Shown: positions 17,975 through 28,127, counted from the first letter of the stretch. The stretch: 64,000 bases of DNA from Pseudomonas syringae (GCF_000737245.1 NZ_JPQU01000018.1:62001-126000), one strand, 5' to 3'. A program made the numbers and translations. Notes: generated from the letters alone by a model not told the origin.

Positions 17975-19912
17975 CTATGAAATTATGCTGTTAGCCCGCA
18001 CCCAATCCCTCACCGCCGCATAGGGATAATCCTCCAGCTGAGCAAAACCCGGTATCCCTCGCGCCTTGAGCTTGGTAAACAACGGCACACTGATACCGCA
18101 CAGAAAACGCGTCAGGCATTCAGCGCTCGGCGTGTGATCTTTGTAACCCTCATGCTTGCGAATGAACTCGCCGCACAGTTGCTCGAAGCTCTGGGCCTCC
18201 AGCGGCGCCAGCTGTGGCGGTTCCGGCAAATACGCGACGTGCCCGTGGCATACCGAGCAATGACCACAGCGTTGCGGTGCCTGGCGATCGCCAAAGTAAT
18301 CCGCCAGCCGATAGCTCAGGCATTGCTCACTGGCGAACAAGTCGAGCATCGCGTGAATCCGCTGTACTTCAGTGGTCTCGTGCTCGCTGAAGTATTCGTG
18401 TAACTCGACACTCAGCGCCTGGGCGTCAAAATCATTGACCAGCAGGCTGTAAACCTCTGTCATTTGCTTACTTTCGAGCTCGATCCAGCCCTTCTCCTGA
18501 AAGTAATCCAGCGCTTTCACCACCCGGCCGCGATCAGCCTGATATTGCTGATACATGGCATCGAAATCCACCGTCGCCCAGGTCCTGGCGCGGGTGGAGG
18601 TTTGCACCAGCGCCTCGACAAACTGACGACGCTCGCCTTCGAAACGCTGCACCAACGCATCCGGCTCAAGCAAGAACTTGAAGCGATACTCTGCAAAATA
18701 GGCGTATCGTGGCGCGATAATGCCGCGAAGCTCCAACTGCACCAACAATGTCTTGAGCGGTAACTGGCGAATATTGGTCTGGTCTGCCAGTGGCCCGAGC
18801 AGAAACTCCCACTGACCATGCGCTCCGGCATCCAGCAGCTCTTCAAGCACATGACGAATGCCGATCAGCTCCGGTGTATCGCCATAAACGAAATTCTCCA
18901 GCACGTTGAGGCTGTCGCGATTAGCCAGGACCAAGCAATCGGAAGGCGCGCCATTGCGGCCAGCTCGGCCGATTTCCTGGCTATAGTTTTCAATGGACTT
19001 GGGCAGGTCGAAATGCACCACATTGCGAATGTCGCTCTTATCGATGCCCATGCCGAAAGCGATGGTGGCTACGATGCAATTGAGCTCACCGCCCATAAAC
19101 CGGCGCTGGATCGCCTCGCGTTTTTCATGAGGCAGACCGGCGTGATAGGCACTGGCAGCCATGCCGTTCTGCTCCAGATGGGCGGCGACGTATTCGGCGG
19201 TTTTCTGCAGCGTGACGTAGACGATGGTTGGCTGGCCCGCTTTGGCACCGAGCCACTCCACCAAGCGCCGACGCTTGTCACGCCCAGCAACCGGCTCGAC
19301 CCACAGATTCAGGTTGGCACGGTAGAACCCTGTGGTAATCACGTCCTGAGGCTCAATGGAGAACTTGGCCTCCATATCGGCGATTACCTGCGGCGTGGCC
19401 GTGGCGGTCAGCAGCAGCGCTTGAGGAATATTGAATTCACGCTGGTAGTCCGGCAGCTTCAGATAGTCTGGCCGAAAGTTGTGCCCCCACTCGGAAATAC
19501 AGTGGGCCTCGTCAACCACCAGCAAAGAAATCGGCACCTGGGAAATGAAGTGCCGGAAGCGCTCATTTTTCAAGCGCTCCACCGAGATCATCAGAATCTT
19601 CAGCTCACCGGAACGCGCCCGAGCCATGACTTGCGCGACGTCATCGCGGCTCTGTGCCGAATCGATGCTGGCTGCCGAAATGCCATGCCGCTGCAAAAAC
19701 GCCAACTGGTCCTGAATCAATGCCAGCAGCGGTGAGACCACCAATGTCAGGTGCGGCAGCATCAGGGCTGGGAGTTGATAGCACAGGGACTTACCAGAAC
19801 CGGTGGGGAAAATTGCCGCTGCAGAGCGCCCAGCCAGCACAGCACTGATCGCTGCCTCCTGCCCCGGTCGAAACTGCGAATACCCGAAAACCTGCGCCAG
19901 ACGCTCATGCAT
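17975..19912 (-). CDS. RecQ-family ATP-dependent DNA helicase
   Basis: A 645-residue superfamily 2 helicase. Walker A is FPTGSGKS (about 36-43). Motif II is DEAHCISEWGHNFRPDY, which includes the RecQ aromatic loop. Motif VI is QEIGRAGRNG. The zinc-binding part is CLSYRLADYFGDRQAPQRCGHCSVCHGH. The C-terminus ends without a clear HRDC domain, so it may be a paralogue of canonical RecQ rather than RecQ itself. The role is DNA unwinding in recombination or repair. GGAG precedes the ATG at 19912. Confidence 0.9.
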   Translation of the reverse strand: MHERLAQVFGYSQFRPGQEAAISAVLAGRSAAAIFPTGSGKSLCYQLPALMLPHLTLVVSPLLALIQDQLAFLQRHGISAASIDSAQSRDDVAQVMARARSGELKILMISVERLKNERFRHFISQVPISLLVVDEAHCISEWGHNFRPDYLKLPDYQREFNIPQALLLTATATPQVIADMEAKFSIEPQDVITTGFYRANLNLWVEPVAGRDKRRRLVEWLGAKAGQPTIVYVTLQKTAEYVAAHLEQNGMAASAYHAGLPHEKREAIQRRFMGGELNCIVATIAFGMGIDKSDIRNVVHFDLPKSIENYSQEIGRAGRNGAPSDCLVLANRDSLNVLENFVYGDTPELIGIRHVLEELLDAGAHGQWEFLLGPLADQTNIRQLPLKTLLVQLELRGIIAPRYAYFAEYRFKFLLEPDALVQRFEGERRQFVEALVQTSTRARTWATVDFDAMYQQYQADRGRVVKALDYFQEKGWIELESKQMTEVYSLLVNDFDAQALSVELHEYFSEHETTEVQRIHAMLDLFASEQCLSYRLADYFGDRQAPQRCGHCSVCHGHVAYLPEPPQLAPLEAQSFEQLCGEFIRKHEGYKDHTPSAECLTRFLCGISVPLFTKLKARGIPGFAQLEDYPYAAVRDWVRANSIIS

Positions 19913-20096
19913 ACACTGTCACTCCATTGACCGCACCAAGATGCAAAAACCTTAGCGTGGCCGGTCTGATCAGAAAACAACCAAACCATTACAAAAATGA
20001 ATCTAGGATACAGGCAACCATTACTAGCAAAGTGCTATTTGGACGGTTTAACCTTTGCGACATCTCATATGCCCTTAAGGAGGCAAAGGAACGGGA

Positions 20097-20915
20097 ATGG
20101 AATCCGATAACCATCAAAAGGACGATGGGTTAACTCACATCCAGCGCCTGACGCCGGGTAAAGTCGACATTGTCCTGGGCTCTCACCCGAGCAAGCGCAA
20201 AGTCATAAAAAAGCCCAAGTCCAATTCATGCGCATGGATCCTCGTCGCCTTACTGCTTGTCGGTGTGGGCGCCTACGCTGTGAGCTTGCGCAACAAATCG
20301 GCGATGCCTGTGCCATCGACGCACACCGCGCGCCCTGTACCGGTCGTTGTCGAACCTGTCCAGGCGCCTGTAGAAACTCTCCCCGCACCCGAGCCCGTTG
20401 CGCCCACCAAGCCCGATGCTGCGCCGGCTGCAAGACATGAAGCAGCGGCCAAGGTGCAACCGCTCGATGAATGCATGAAAAACGGCAACGTCATCGACGA
20501 AAATGTTCTGAACTGCCGCTTTGGCCAGGTTCCTCGGCCAGTTGAGCGCGAGCCGGCCAAAGGCATGGTGTCTGCCAACTATATGGCCGACTTCAAATCA
20601 GACACCGCCCGCACCCAAAGCGAACGCCCAGGGAAAGCCGTCACCACCGTCAGCGTCAGCTTCCGCGCCGTCGATAGCCGCAACCGATATCACGCCGACT
20701 TTCGAATGTTCAACAACCATATCGATAACAACAGTGTGTGCATGAACTTCAGCAAAGGCACCGCCGAAAACCGCGAATGTCGCCGCGCCGCCGTCATCTT
20801 CTTCAAGGAAAGCTGCCTGGACTGGACCAAACGCGCCGCCAGAGACCGCGACGAACAAAGCCAACAGACGCGGGATCGTTACTGCGAGGCAAATCGGACG
20901 TTTGAGGCAGGGTGA
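20097..20915 (+). CDS. Membrane-anchored six-cysteine protein (paralogue A)
   Basis: A 272-residue protein that I do not recognise. It has a basic cytoplasmic N-terminus (about 1-42), one membrane segment (CAWILVALLLVGVGAYAV, about 45-62), a Pro/Ala/Val-rich linker (about 70-115), and a C-terminal domain of about 150 residues. That domain contains six cysteines in the order C-MK, CR, VC, ECR, SC, YC. All six are matched in the protein at 38582-39328, which also shares GMV..(N/S)YMA, IDxxSVC and W.KR. The even number and the predicted periplasmic location suggest disulfides. RBS AAGGA lies 6 bases before the ATG. The downstream neighbour is a lipase-like hydrolase, but a REP pair separates the two. 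An anchor or immunity-type role is possible but unproven. Confidence 0.75.
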   Translation: MESDNHQKDDGLTHIQRLTPGKVDIVLGSHPSKRKVIKKPKSNSCAWILVALLLVGVGAYAVSLRNKSAMPVPSTHTARPVPVVVEPVQAPVETLPAPEPVAPTKPDAAPAARHEAAAKVQPLDECMKNGNVIDENVLNCRFGQVPRPVEREPAKGMVSANYMADFKSDTARTQSERPGKAVTTVSVSFRAVDSRNRYHADFRMFNNHIDNNSVCMNFSKGTAENRECRRAAVIFFKESCLDWTKRAARDRDEQSQQTRDRYCEANRTFEAG

Positions 20916-20921
20916 TACTGC

Positions 20922-21009
20922 CTGTGGGAGCGAGCTTGCGAAGAGGCCATTACATCCATTGCACTTTCAAAGCATATAAACCGCCTTCGCGAGCAAGCTC
21001 GCTCCCACG
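20922..21009. repeat. REPIN with a truncated left arm
   Basis: The left arm GTGGGAGCGAGCTTGCGAAG lacks the central TCGC repeat (a deletion of about 4-5 bp), while the right arm TTCGCGAGCAAGCTCGCTCC is complete. It separates the six-cysteine gene from the lipase-like gene. Confidence 0.82.
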
Positions 21010-21112
21010 GGGGTGGTGCAGCGCTGCAAACAACAGGTAACAAAACCTCGGCCGCACGGCCCACCACACTCATCTACTCTGCCTCCCACTCACTAAACAT
21101 GGAGGTTTGACG

Positions 21113-22246
21113 ATGAGTGTATTCACTATCTTTTTTTGCGGGACCGGCTCTACCAAATTCGACATCTTGCACCCCAACTACTATGACGGGGAGCTGATTT
21201 CGACCTTAGCCCAAAATATGGCGGGCCGAGAGTTTGCCGACTGGATCGCGATGGATGGCCCAGGCAGTGGCAATCTACAAGCCGATGAGCTTTTCACCCA
21301 GCCAAAATTCTACAACTGGACAGGGACCCTGTTTGGCAAAGGCTGGTATGAGAATGTGCAGCACGCGGTCAACATTATTAAAGGCAAAACCGACTGGAAG
21401 CGGACAAAACTGACCGAGACTGATTACAAGCGCTTGAAGGCTGCGGGGGTGCCCATCCCCAACGCCAGCGATGAACCTAGTTCTTGGCTATGGCGTCATT
21501 ATGATTACGGCGACAGAAAGGTCACGCCTCAAGAGCTGCAAGAAAAAATCATCAAGATCTTCCGCAAAGGCGGGCTGATTCCCAGCAAGGTCAACATGGT
21601 TGGCTGGAGTCGAGGCGGCATCAGTTGCCATATGCTGGCCAACGCCATGGCTGGCGACCCGGCGCTGCGTCAGATCCCGGTCAATATTTTTGCCGTAGAC
21701 CCGGTTCCAGGCCTGGGTAACTTCCAGCTTGAAAAGGTCCACTTGGGAAAAAACGTTAAGGAATACGTGGCGTTCTATGCTCGGGATGAACGATCCACGG
21801 GCTTTTCATGCGTGATTCCAAGGACAGATTCCGCTACCCGGGTCAGCATTTACCCCATGGCTGGTCGTCACGCGACGCTGGTAGGAAATGCTTCATTTAA
21901 CGGTGCCGCTAGAGGCGGCTCGCTGACGGAGGCTGGAAAACTGGTCAGACACTTTGCGGAAGTCTGCCTGACTCGCTGGGGCAGCTCATTGAACAAAAAG
22001 CTCAACCTCAGCCCTGCCCAAATCAGCAGCCTGCATCAAAGCGTTGTTATGCACGAGGACACTTTCAGAGCGATGTGGAAAAACTCCTACACCAATCTGA
22101 CCGAGCATAAAAACAGTCAACGCAAAGTTAGCCATGGCGATAGAAGCGTGCATTTCTCAGCGCTGGAGGGACCACAATTCAGCCCGCCAGTGGGCTTGGC
22201 GGCATCCCTGCAAAAGGGCAATGACGCGTACAAAGATATTCACTGA
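21113..22246 (+). CDS. Putative alpha/beta hydrolase, lipase-like (possible secreted effector)
   Basis: A 377-residue protein without a signal peptide. It opens with a strand and glycine turn, VFTIFFCGTGSTKFD, like the oxyanion region of DUF2235/Tle-type lipases. The nucleophile elbow is VNMVGWSRGGISCHM (GxSxG). An Asp follows in FAVDPVPGLG and a His in PMAGRHATLVG, giving a plausible Ser-Asp-His triad in the canonical order. This resembles type VI lipase effectors, but no VgrG, PAAR or Hcp gene is in the window, so secretion is inference. The track frame begins at a TTG (21107); the ATG at 21113 has GGAGG 7 bases upstream and is preferred. Confidence 0.7.
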   Translation: MSVFTIFFCGTGSTKFDILHPNYYDGELISTLAQNMAGREFADWIAMDGPGSGNLQADELFTQPKFYNWTGTLFGKGWYENVQHAVNIIKGKTDWKRTKLTETDYKRLKAAGVPIPNASDEPSSWLWRHYDYGDRKVTPQELQEKIIKIFRKGGLIPSKVNMVGWSRGGISCHMLANAMAGDPALRQIPVNIFAVDPVPGLGNFQLEKVHLGKNVKEYVAFYARDERSTGFSCVIPRTDSATRVSIYPMAGRHATLVGNASFNGAARGGSLTEAGKLVRHFAEVCLTRWGSSLNKKLNLSPAQISSLHQSVVMHEDTFRAMWKNSYTNLTEHKNSQRKVSHGDRSVHFSALEGPQFSPPVGLAASLQKGNDAYKDIH

Positions 22247-22309
22247 GTAGCAGATCAGGCTCATCTGGACTCAAGCGTTATTTCAGCAAGAAAATAGGCT
22301 CCCCTCGCT

Positions 22310-22432
22310 CTTGGAAGCGAGCTCCCACAGGTTGGTATCGTCTGTGGGAGCGAGCTTGCTCGCGAAGAACAATAACGCGGTATAGCTGATGAACGGGGGC
22401 GCCTGCATCGCGGGCAAGCACCGCTCCCGCAG
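22310..22432. repeat. Composite REP cluster
   Basis: A degenerate arm at about 22310-22331 (GGAAGCGAGCTCCCACAG) is followed by a pair at 22342-22432. The left arm of that pair is of the GAGCGAGCTTGCTCGCGA type and the right arm of the GCGGGCAAGCACCGCTCCCG type, so it is a hybrid REPIN. It lies in the 310-bp gap between convergent genes. Confidence 0.8.
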
Positions 22433-22510
22433 CTCAGAGTCTCAATATTGGCGCGATGTCGTGGGCAACCATAGAATCTCTACAGGTTTGGAGCCGCCGG
22501 ATTTTCAAGC

Positions 22511-22540
22511 AAAAAAAACCGCCCCTGAGGGCGGTTTTTT
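22511..22540. terminator. Bidirectional intrinsic terminator
   Basis: An A8 run, stem ACCGCCC / GGGCGGT with loop CTGA, then T6. It lies 17 bp beyond the pckA stop on the minus strand and also serves transcripts arriving from the plus strand. Confidence 0.93.
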
Positions 22541-22556
22541 GTTCAGCCAGTCCGTA

Positions 22557-24098
22557 TTACAACTGCGGACCCGCTGCCTTGATCGCGTCGCTTACTTCAA
22601 ACTTCTTGAAGTTCTCGACGAACAGGCTAGCCAGTGCTTTAGCCGCTTCGTCGTAGGCAGCTTTGTCAGCCCAGGTGTTGCGCGGGTTGAGCAGGCCGGT
22701 TTCAACGCCCGGTACGGCCAGTGGCACGTCGAGGTTGATGGTGTCCAGGTGTTCGGTGGCTGCGCCGATCAGTGCGCCGCTCTGGATCGCTGCAATCACG
22801 CCACGAGTGGTCGGAATGTTGAAGCGTTTGCCAACGCCGTAGCCGCCGCCAGTCCAGCCGGTGTTGACCAGATAGACCTTGGAGCCGAAACCGCGGATGC
22901 GCTTGATCAGCAGCTCTGCGTATTCGCCAGCCGGACGCGGGAAGAACGGTGCGCCGAAGCAAGTGGAGAAGGTCGACTTGATGCCGCTGCCCGAGCCCAT
23001 TTCAGTGGAGCCCACCAGTGCGGTGTAGCCCGACAGGAAGTGGTAAGCCGCTTGCTCTTCGCTGAGGATCGACACGGGCGGCAGTACGCCGGTCAGGTCG
23101 CAGGTCAGGAAGATCACAGCGTTTGGCTCGCCGCCGAGGTTTTTCTCGGAACGCTTTTCAACGTGCTCCAGAGGGTAAGCGGCGCGGCTGTTCTGTGTCA
23201 GACTGCCATCGGCGTAGTCGGCTTTTTTGGTGTCGTCCAGAACAACGTTTTCCAGAACGGCGCCATGCTTGATGGCTTTCCAGATAACCGGCTCGTTCTT
23301 CTCGGACAGGTCGATGCACTTGGCATAGCAACCGCCTTCGATGTTGAACACAACACCTTCGCCCCAGCCGTGCTCGTCGTCGCCGATCAGGTAACGGCTC
23401 TCATCAGCCGACAGGGTGGTTTTGCCGGTACCGGACAGACCGAAGAACAGGGTCACGTCGCCTTCTTCGCCGATGTTGGCAGCGCAGTGCATTGGCAATA
23501 CATCGGAAGCTGGCAGCAGGAAATTCTGCACCGAGAACATCGCTTTCTTCATTTCACCGGCGTAACGCATGCCAGCGATCAGCACTTTCTTCTGAGCGAA
23601 GTTGAGGATCACGCAACCATCGGAGTTGGTGCCGTCACGCTCAGGTACGCATTCGAAATTGGCAACGTTGAGAACCTGCCATTCCTGGCGACCGGCCGGG
23701 TTGTACTGAGCCGGGTTGATGAACAGGCAACGACCAAACATGTTCTGCCAGGCAGTCTGGGTGGTCATCTTCACGGCCAGGTAGTGCTCTTCAGCCGCGC
23801 CTACATGTACGTGGGAAACGAAATGCTCTTGAGCATTGTTGAAAGCTTCAACGCGATCCCACAGGGCATCGAATTTGTCAGCCGGGAACTTGCGGTTGAT
23901 CGGGCCCCAGGCGATAGCGTCCTGAGTGGTTGGCTCTTCTACGATGAAACGATCAACCGGAGAACGGCCAGTACGATGGCCTGTTCTCACAACCAGTGCG
24001 CCAGTGTCGGAAAGTTCGCCTTCGCCGCGGGCAAGGGCTTGCTTGACCAGGTCGTCGATGCTCAGATCGGTGTACACAGCGTTGTTGGTTTGCGTCAT
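22557..24098 (-). CDS. pckA: Phosphoenolpyruvate carboxykinase (ATP)
   Basis: Converts oxaloacetate and ATP to PEP, the entry to gluconeogenesis during growth on organic acids. The 513-residue product has the family signatures: [19 protein letters not shown] near the N-terminus, [15 protein letters not shown] (kinase-1a P-loop) and [24 protein letters not shown] precedes the ATG at 24098. Long open frames on the opposite strand across this gene are codon-usage shadows. Confidence 0.98.
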   Translation of the reverse strand: MTQTNNAVYTDLSIDDLVKQALARGEGELSDTGALVVRTGHRTGRSPVDRFIVEEPTTQDAIAWGPINRKFPADKFDALWDRVEAFNNAQEHFVSHVHVGAAEEHYLAVKMTTQTAWQNMFGRCLFINPAQYNPAGRQEWQVLNVANFECVPERDGTNSDGCVILNFAQKKVLIAGMRYAGEMKKAMFSVQNFLLPASDVLPMHCAANIGEEGDVTLFFGLSGTGKTTLSADESRYLIGDDEHGWGEGVVFNIEGGCYAKCIDLSEKNEPVIWKAIKHGAVLENVVLDDTKKADYADGSLTQNSRAAYPLEHVEKRSEKNLGGEPNAVIFLTCDLTGVLPPVSILSEEQAAYHFLSGYTALVGSTEMGSGSGIKSTFSTCFGAPFFPRPAGEYAELLIKRIRGFGSKVYLVNTGWTGGGYGVGKRFNIPTTRGVIAAIQSGALIGAATEHLDTINLDVPLAVPGVETGLLNPRNTWADKAAYDEAAKALASLFVENFKKFEVSDAIKAAGPQL

Positions 24099-24278
24099 GA
24101 GGGTCCCCGTCGGCCAGTGGCCGAGTGCTCCAAACGGTTTTGTAGTAAAAAAACAACCACTACTACAGCGGAAAAGTGGGCCGGATTATGCCAGAAAAGC
24201 CCAGAAATGGTAGGACCCTCCTGTCAGAACAGCCCCACCACTGCCCACAGCGTGCAGTGAGGCTAAATCCGCGCGTAA

Positions 24279-25172
24279 TTAATGACGTGTATCAGATGGC
24301 GAATCGACACCGCCGCCAGCGAACAGCTGCGCGATATCAGTGGCATCGAAAAGATAGCGTTGGTTGCAGAACTGACAGTCGATTTCGACCGTACCGTTGT
24401 GTTCGATCACCAACTGCTGCGCATCTTCCAGCCCTAGGCTGACCAGCGCATTGGCGGAACGTTCCCGAGAGCAGCTGCAGCGGAAGCATAGCGGCTGTAT
24501 GTCAAACATCCTGACTTGATCTTCGTGGAACAGCCTATGAAGCACAGTCTGGTTGTCCAGACTCAGCAACTCCTCGGCGGTCAGGGTGCTCGCCAAAGTG
24601 GTGACGTGCTCCCAGGTGGCTTCACGTGCCTCGCCATCGGTTTGCTGCGCGGCGGGCAATTGCTGCAACAAGAGACCACGGGCGCGATGCCCGTCGGCGT
24701 TAAGCCAGAACTGGGTGCCGAGCTGTTCAGACATCACGAAGTAGCTGTTGAGGCTTTCGGACAGATCCGCGCCATCCAGGGCGACGATGCCTTGATAGCG
24801 CTTGCCCTTGCGCGGGTCGACCGTCAGGGTCAGCGAGCCGTCGGGCATCAGGTCCTGCAGACCTGCTCCTGGAGTAACCAGCGATTCGTCGTAACGGGCA
24901 ATGCCGCGCAATTCACGATCGCTGGAGCACTCGACCATCAACAACGGTACTGCACCGCTGGAACGCGCCTGAAGAATCAACAGGCCGTCGAACTTCAGGG
25001 TGCCGACCAACAACGCCGCAGCAGCCAACAGCTCGCCGAGCAGTTGCGCCACCGGCTCGGGGTACGGGTGTTTGGCCAATACTTCGGCGTAGCTGCGCTC
25101 CAGTGCGACCAGCTCACCGCGAACGTCGCTTTCGTCGAAAATGAAGCGCTGTGTGTAGTCGATATCAGGCAT
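24279..25172 (-). CDS. hslO: Hsp33 redox-regulated chaperone
   Basis: A holdase activated by oxidative unfolding. The 297-residue product has the zinc/redox switch CSC, a 31-residue linker, then CQFC near the C-terminus, exactly the CxC-X(27-32)-CxxC spacing of Hsp33. The N-terminal domain opens with [16 protein letters not shown]. The pckA, hslO, hslR order is conserved in pseudomonads by recall. Confidence 0.96.
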   Translation of the reverse strand: MPDIDYTQRFIFDESDVRGELVALERSYAEVLAKHPYPEPVAQLLGELLAAAALLVGTLKFDGLLILQARSSGAVPLLMVECSSDRELRGIARYDESLVTPGAGLQDLMPDGSLTLTVDPRKGKRYQGIVALDGADLSESLNSYFVMSEQLGTQFWLNADGHRARGLLLQQLPAAQQTDGEAREATWEHVTTLASTLTAEELLSLDNQTVLHRLFHEDQVRMFDIQPLCFRCSCSRERSANALVSLGLEDAQQLVIEHNGTVEIDCQFCNQRYLFDATDIAQLFAGGGVDSPSDTRH

Positions 25173-25278
25173 AGGAGAAGGTATCTGAATGAATGGCAGG
25201 TAATGGCGCGCATTTTATGGGCTATTGCGCAGCGTTCCAAGCGAACCGAGGTAATGCAGCTACAGAAGATCTCCAACC

Positions 25279-25372
25279 CTGTGGGAGCGAATTCATTCGC
25301 GATGAGGCCGGTACACCCGAAGAATCTTAATCGGCAATAACCTTGTCTTCGCGAATGAATTCGCTCCCACAG
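25279..25372. repeat. REPIN, GTGGGAGCGAATTCATTCGCGA type
   Basis: Two complete inverted arms with the AATTCATT core and a spacer of about 50 bp, lying between hslO and hslR. The two genes are therefore probably separate transcripts. Confidence 0.9.
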
Positions 25373-25409
25373 GTCCGAGGCCTGCCCGGGCTACAGGGTT
25401 CAACTGGCC

Positions 25410-25817
25410 TCACGTCTCGCGCACCGCACCGCGAAAATCAAACAATTGCCGACGCTGTTTCTTGGTCGGTTTGCCGTCGGTAGTCACGCCCAGATTACCC
25501 GCTTTGCGTTGCGCGGCTTCATTCTCACGTTTGGCAATGCTTTCAGGAGTTTCACTGTAAAGGGCCTGCGCTTCGGGAGCGCTGCGACGGACGATAGACA
25601 GAGCTTCTACTACTACCGTACGCTCGTCGAATCCGGCACGAATCTGAAACTGATCGCCGATTCTGGGCTCTTTGCCAGGTTTGCAACGCTCACCACGACA
25701 ATGAACCTTGCCGCTTTCAATGGCTGTTTTCGCCAGCGCCCGCGTTTTGTAAAAGCGCGCTGCCCAGAGCCATTTGTCCAAACGAACTTTGTCGTCATCG
25801 TCTGACTTTTGCGCCAT
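25410..25817 (-). CDS. hslR: Hsp15-like RNA-binding S4 protein
   Basis: A 135-residue heat-shock protein. The S4 RNA-binding domain occupies about residues 9-70 (VRLDKWLWAARFYKTRALAK, then ESGKVHCRGERCKPGKEPRIGD). Family members rescue stalled 50S subunits carrying nascent chains. The C-terminal tail is Lys/Arg-rich. Confidence 0.93.
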   Translation of the reverse strand: MAQKSDDDDKVRLDKWLWAARFYKTRALAKTAIESGKVHCRGERCKPGKEPRIGDQFQIRAGFDERTVVVEALSIVRRSAPEAQALYSETPESIAKRENEAAQRKAGNLGVTTDGKPTKKQRRQLFDFRGAVRET

Positions 25818-25934
25818 GTGAATTCCTCTATGGGGTGATAGTCAGACTTTACTACGTCATCAGTTGCAGGCAGTACGCGAATACGACGATCAGCCACCTT
25901 TACCATCTTTAAACCTTTACTCATGGAGTGCGAT

Positions 25935-26717
25935 ATGACCGAATTTCCGCCGTCATTGACCTCACCCAACGTCGGCTGCGATGGCTGCCGAAACAGCCCT
26001 GACCTGGATTTTTCGTTCGCCTTCGCATACCAACCCATCGTCGATTTGCGCGACAGCTCGGTTTTCGCCCATGAGGCGCTGGTGCGCGGCATCAATGGCG
26101 AAGGTGCATTTTCAGTGCTGAACCAGGTTACGGACAAGAACCGCTACCGCTTTGACCAGCTGTGCCGCACCCACGCCATTCAGGGTGCCGCCGCGCTGCA
26201 CATGCAAGAGCGCCTGTCGATCAACTTCCTGCCCAACGCGGTGTACCGCCCGGAGCTGTGTATCCGCAGCACGCTGGAAGCGGCCCGTGAGCACAACTTT
26301 CCGCTGGACCGGCTGATTTTCGAAACGATCGAAAGCGAGCACGTCGATAACAATCGCCATTTGACGAATATTCTGCGTGAATACCGCCAATTCGGATTCA
26401 TGACCGCCATCGATGATTTCGGCGCCGGCTATTCGGGCCTCACCCTGCTCGCCGACTTTCAGCCGGACCTGATAAAACTCGACATGCAATTAATCAGAGA
26501 TATCCACCGAGATCGCCCGCGTCAGGCTATCGTTCGGGGGGTTGTCACAATGTGTGCGGAGTTGGGGGTTACAGTCATCGCCGAAGGCATCGAATGTGCC
26601 GAAGAACGAGACTTTCTCGCCGACTGCGGGATTTTTCTGATGCAAGGCTTCTGGTTCGCCAAACCTGCATTCAAAGCGTTGGCCCAGCTTCAACCTGGGT
26701 CTTTGCAGCTAGCGTGA
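25935..26717 (+). CDS. rimA: EAL-domain c-di-GMP phosphodiesterase RimA
   Basis: A 260-residue stand-alone EAL protein. Motifs needed for catalysis are present: HEALVRG, SINFLPN, FETIESE, IDDFGAGYSG, LIKLD, VIAEGIEC and QGFWFAKP, so it is probably active. It is the first gene of the rimABK operon. In P. fluorescens, RimA and c-di-GMP modulate RimK glutamation of ribosomal protein S6 (recalled literature). The frame opens at an ATG at 25923, but GGAG at 25926-25929 is well placed for the ATG at 25935. Confidence 0.9.
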   Translation: MTEFPPSLTSPNVGCDGCRNSPDLDFSFAFAYQPIVDLRDSSVFAHEALVRGINGEGAFSVLNQVTDKNRYRFDQLCRTHAIQGAAALHMQERLSINFLPNAVYRPELCIRSTLEAAREHNFPLDRLIFETIESEHVDNNRHLTNILREYRQFGFMTAIDDFGAGYSGLTLLADFQPDLIKLDMQLIRDIHRDRPRQAIVRGVVTMCAELGVTVIAEGIECAEERDFLADCGIFLMQGFWFAKPAFKALAQLQPGSLQLA

Positions 26718-26733
26718 GAAGTACGGAATACCT

Positions 26734-27216
26734 TTGAAGACATTTGATCATCTGACAGTCATCGGCCTGCGCGAGTGGGTGGCGCTGCCCGATTTGGGGG
26801 TAGCAGGCCTGCGGGCGAAAATCGATACCGGCGCGAGCACGTCAAGCCTGCACGCGACGGAGATCGAGCCTTTCGAGCGCGACGGCCAAAAATGGGTTCG
26901 ATTCAACGCCCATCTGGGTACGGTGGTTCAGTTGCGTCATCGTCGCTGTGAAGCGCTGCTGGTCGCCATGAAAACCATCAAAAGCTCCAATGGTCATGCG
27001 CAGGTCCGCTATGTCATTCGCACCACCCTGGCTTTGGGTGATCGCGTCTGGCCGGTGGAATTCACGCTGGCCTGCCGCAAAGCAATGCGCTATCGCCTGC
27101 TGCTCGGCTCCAACGCTTTGATCGACGGCCAACTGGTCGTCAATCCGGGCATTACTTATGTTCAGGACAAACCGGTTTTCCCGGTCTCGACTACCTCTGC
27201 CACAGGTGCTGCATGA
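26734..27216 (+). CDS. rimB: RimB, predicted zinc-dependent/retropepsin-like protease
   Basis: A 160-residue member of the 'ATP-dependent zinc protease' family, with an aspartic-protease-like [13 protein letters not shown] signature near residue 30. It is the middle gene of rimABK and is thought to process or modulate glutamated S6. The start is a TTG at 26734 (GTACGGAATACC upstream); no in-frame ATG gives a full domain. It overlaps rimK by 4 bp. Confidence 0.88.
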   Translation: MKTFDHLTVIGLREWVALPDLGVAGLRAKIDTGASTSSLHATEIEPFERDGQKWVRFNAHLGTVVQLRHRRCEALLVAMKTIKSSNGHAQVRYVIRTTLALGDRVWPVEFTLACRKAMRYRLLLGSNALIDGQLVVNPGITYVQDKPVFPVSTTSATGAA

Positions 27217-28118
27217 AGATCGCTGTGCTTTCGCGTAACCCGCGTCTGTATTCAACCCGTCGTCTGGTCGAAGCTGGTATTGAACGTGGCCATGAGATGG
27301 TGGTGATCGACACCCTGCGCGCCTATATGAACATCGCCAGCCACAAGCCGCAGATCCACTATCGGGGAAAACCGCTGGAAGGTTTCGATGCGGTGATCCC
27401 GCGTATCGGCGCCTCGGTGACGTTCTACGGCTGCGCAGTACTGCGTCAATTTGAAATGATGGGTGTGTTTCCGCTCAATGAATCGGTGGCCATCGCCCGC
27501 TCCCGGGACAAGCTGCGCTCACTGCAACTGCTCTCGCGTCGCGGCATCGGCTTGCCGGTCACCGGTTTTGCTCACTCGCCGGATGACATTCCGGACTTGA
27601 TCCAGATGGTCAACGGTGCGCCGCTGGTAATCAAGGTGCTCGAAGGGACTCAAGGGATTGGCGTAGTGCTGTGTGAAACAGCGACCGCCGCTGAATCGGT
27701 GATCGAGGCATTCATGGGCCTCAAGCAGGACATCATGGTTCAGGAGTACATCAAGGAAGCTGGCGGCGCGGATATCCGATGCTTCGTGGTCGGTGACAAA
27801 GTCATTGCCTCAATGAAGCGTCAGGCCAAGCCTGGCGAATTCCGCTCCAACCTGCATCGTGGCGGCAGCGCCAGTCTGATCAAAATCACACCCGAAGAAC
27901 GCATGACCGCTATCCGCGCCGCCAAGGTCATGGGCCTGAGCGTCGCCGGTGTCGACATTCTGCGTTCCAACCACGGCCCGCTGGTGATGGAAGTCAACTC
28001 GTCACCGGGTCTGGAAGGCATCGAAGTCACCACCAGCAAGGACGTGGCCGGGATGATCATCGAGTACCTGGAGAAAAACAGTGGTCCGCATATGACGCGG
28101 ACCAAGGGCAAAGGCTGA
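27213..28118 (+). CDS. rimK: Ribosomal protein S6 glutamate ligase RimK
   Basis: An ATP-grasp ligase (301 residues) that adds glutamates to the C-terminus of ribosomal protein S6 and so tunes the proteome. The N-terminal domain opens with [20 protein letters not shown]. The ATP-grasp core includes [34 protein letters not shown] and [14 protein letters not shown] (Mg-binding Glu/Asn). It ends the rimABK operon and is followed by a REPIN. Confidence 0.97.
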   Translation: MKIAVLSRNPRLYSTRRLVEAGIERGHEMVVIDTLRAYMNIASHKPQIHYRGKPLEGFDAVIPRIGASVTFYGCAVLRQFEMMGVFPLNESVAIARSRDKLRSLQLLSRRGIGLPVTGFAHSPDDIPDLIQMVNGAPLVIKVLEGTQGIGVVLCETATAAESVIEAFMGLKQDIMVQEYIKEAGGADIRCFVVGDKVIASMKRQAKPGEFRSNLHRGGSASLIKITPEERMTAIRAAKVMGLSVAGVDILRSNHGPLVMEVNSSPGLEGIEVTTSKDVAGMIIEYLEKNSGPHMTRTKGKG

Positions 28119-28127
28119 ACCATACCC

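Noticed and set aside
22389..24260. 623-codon plus-strand frame opposite pckA
   Set aside because: It lies antisense to the certain pckA gene and its composition reflects pckA codon use.
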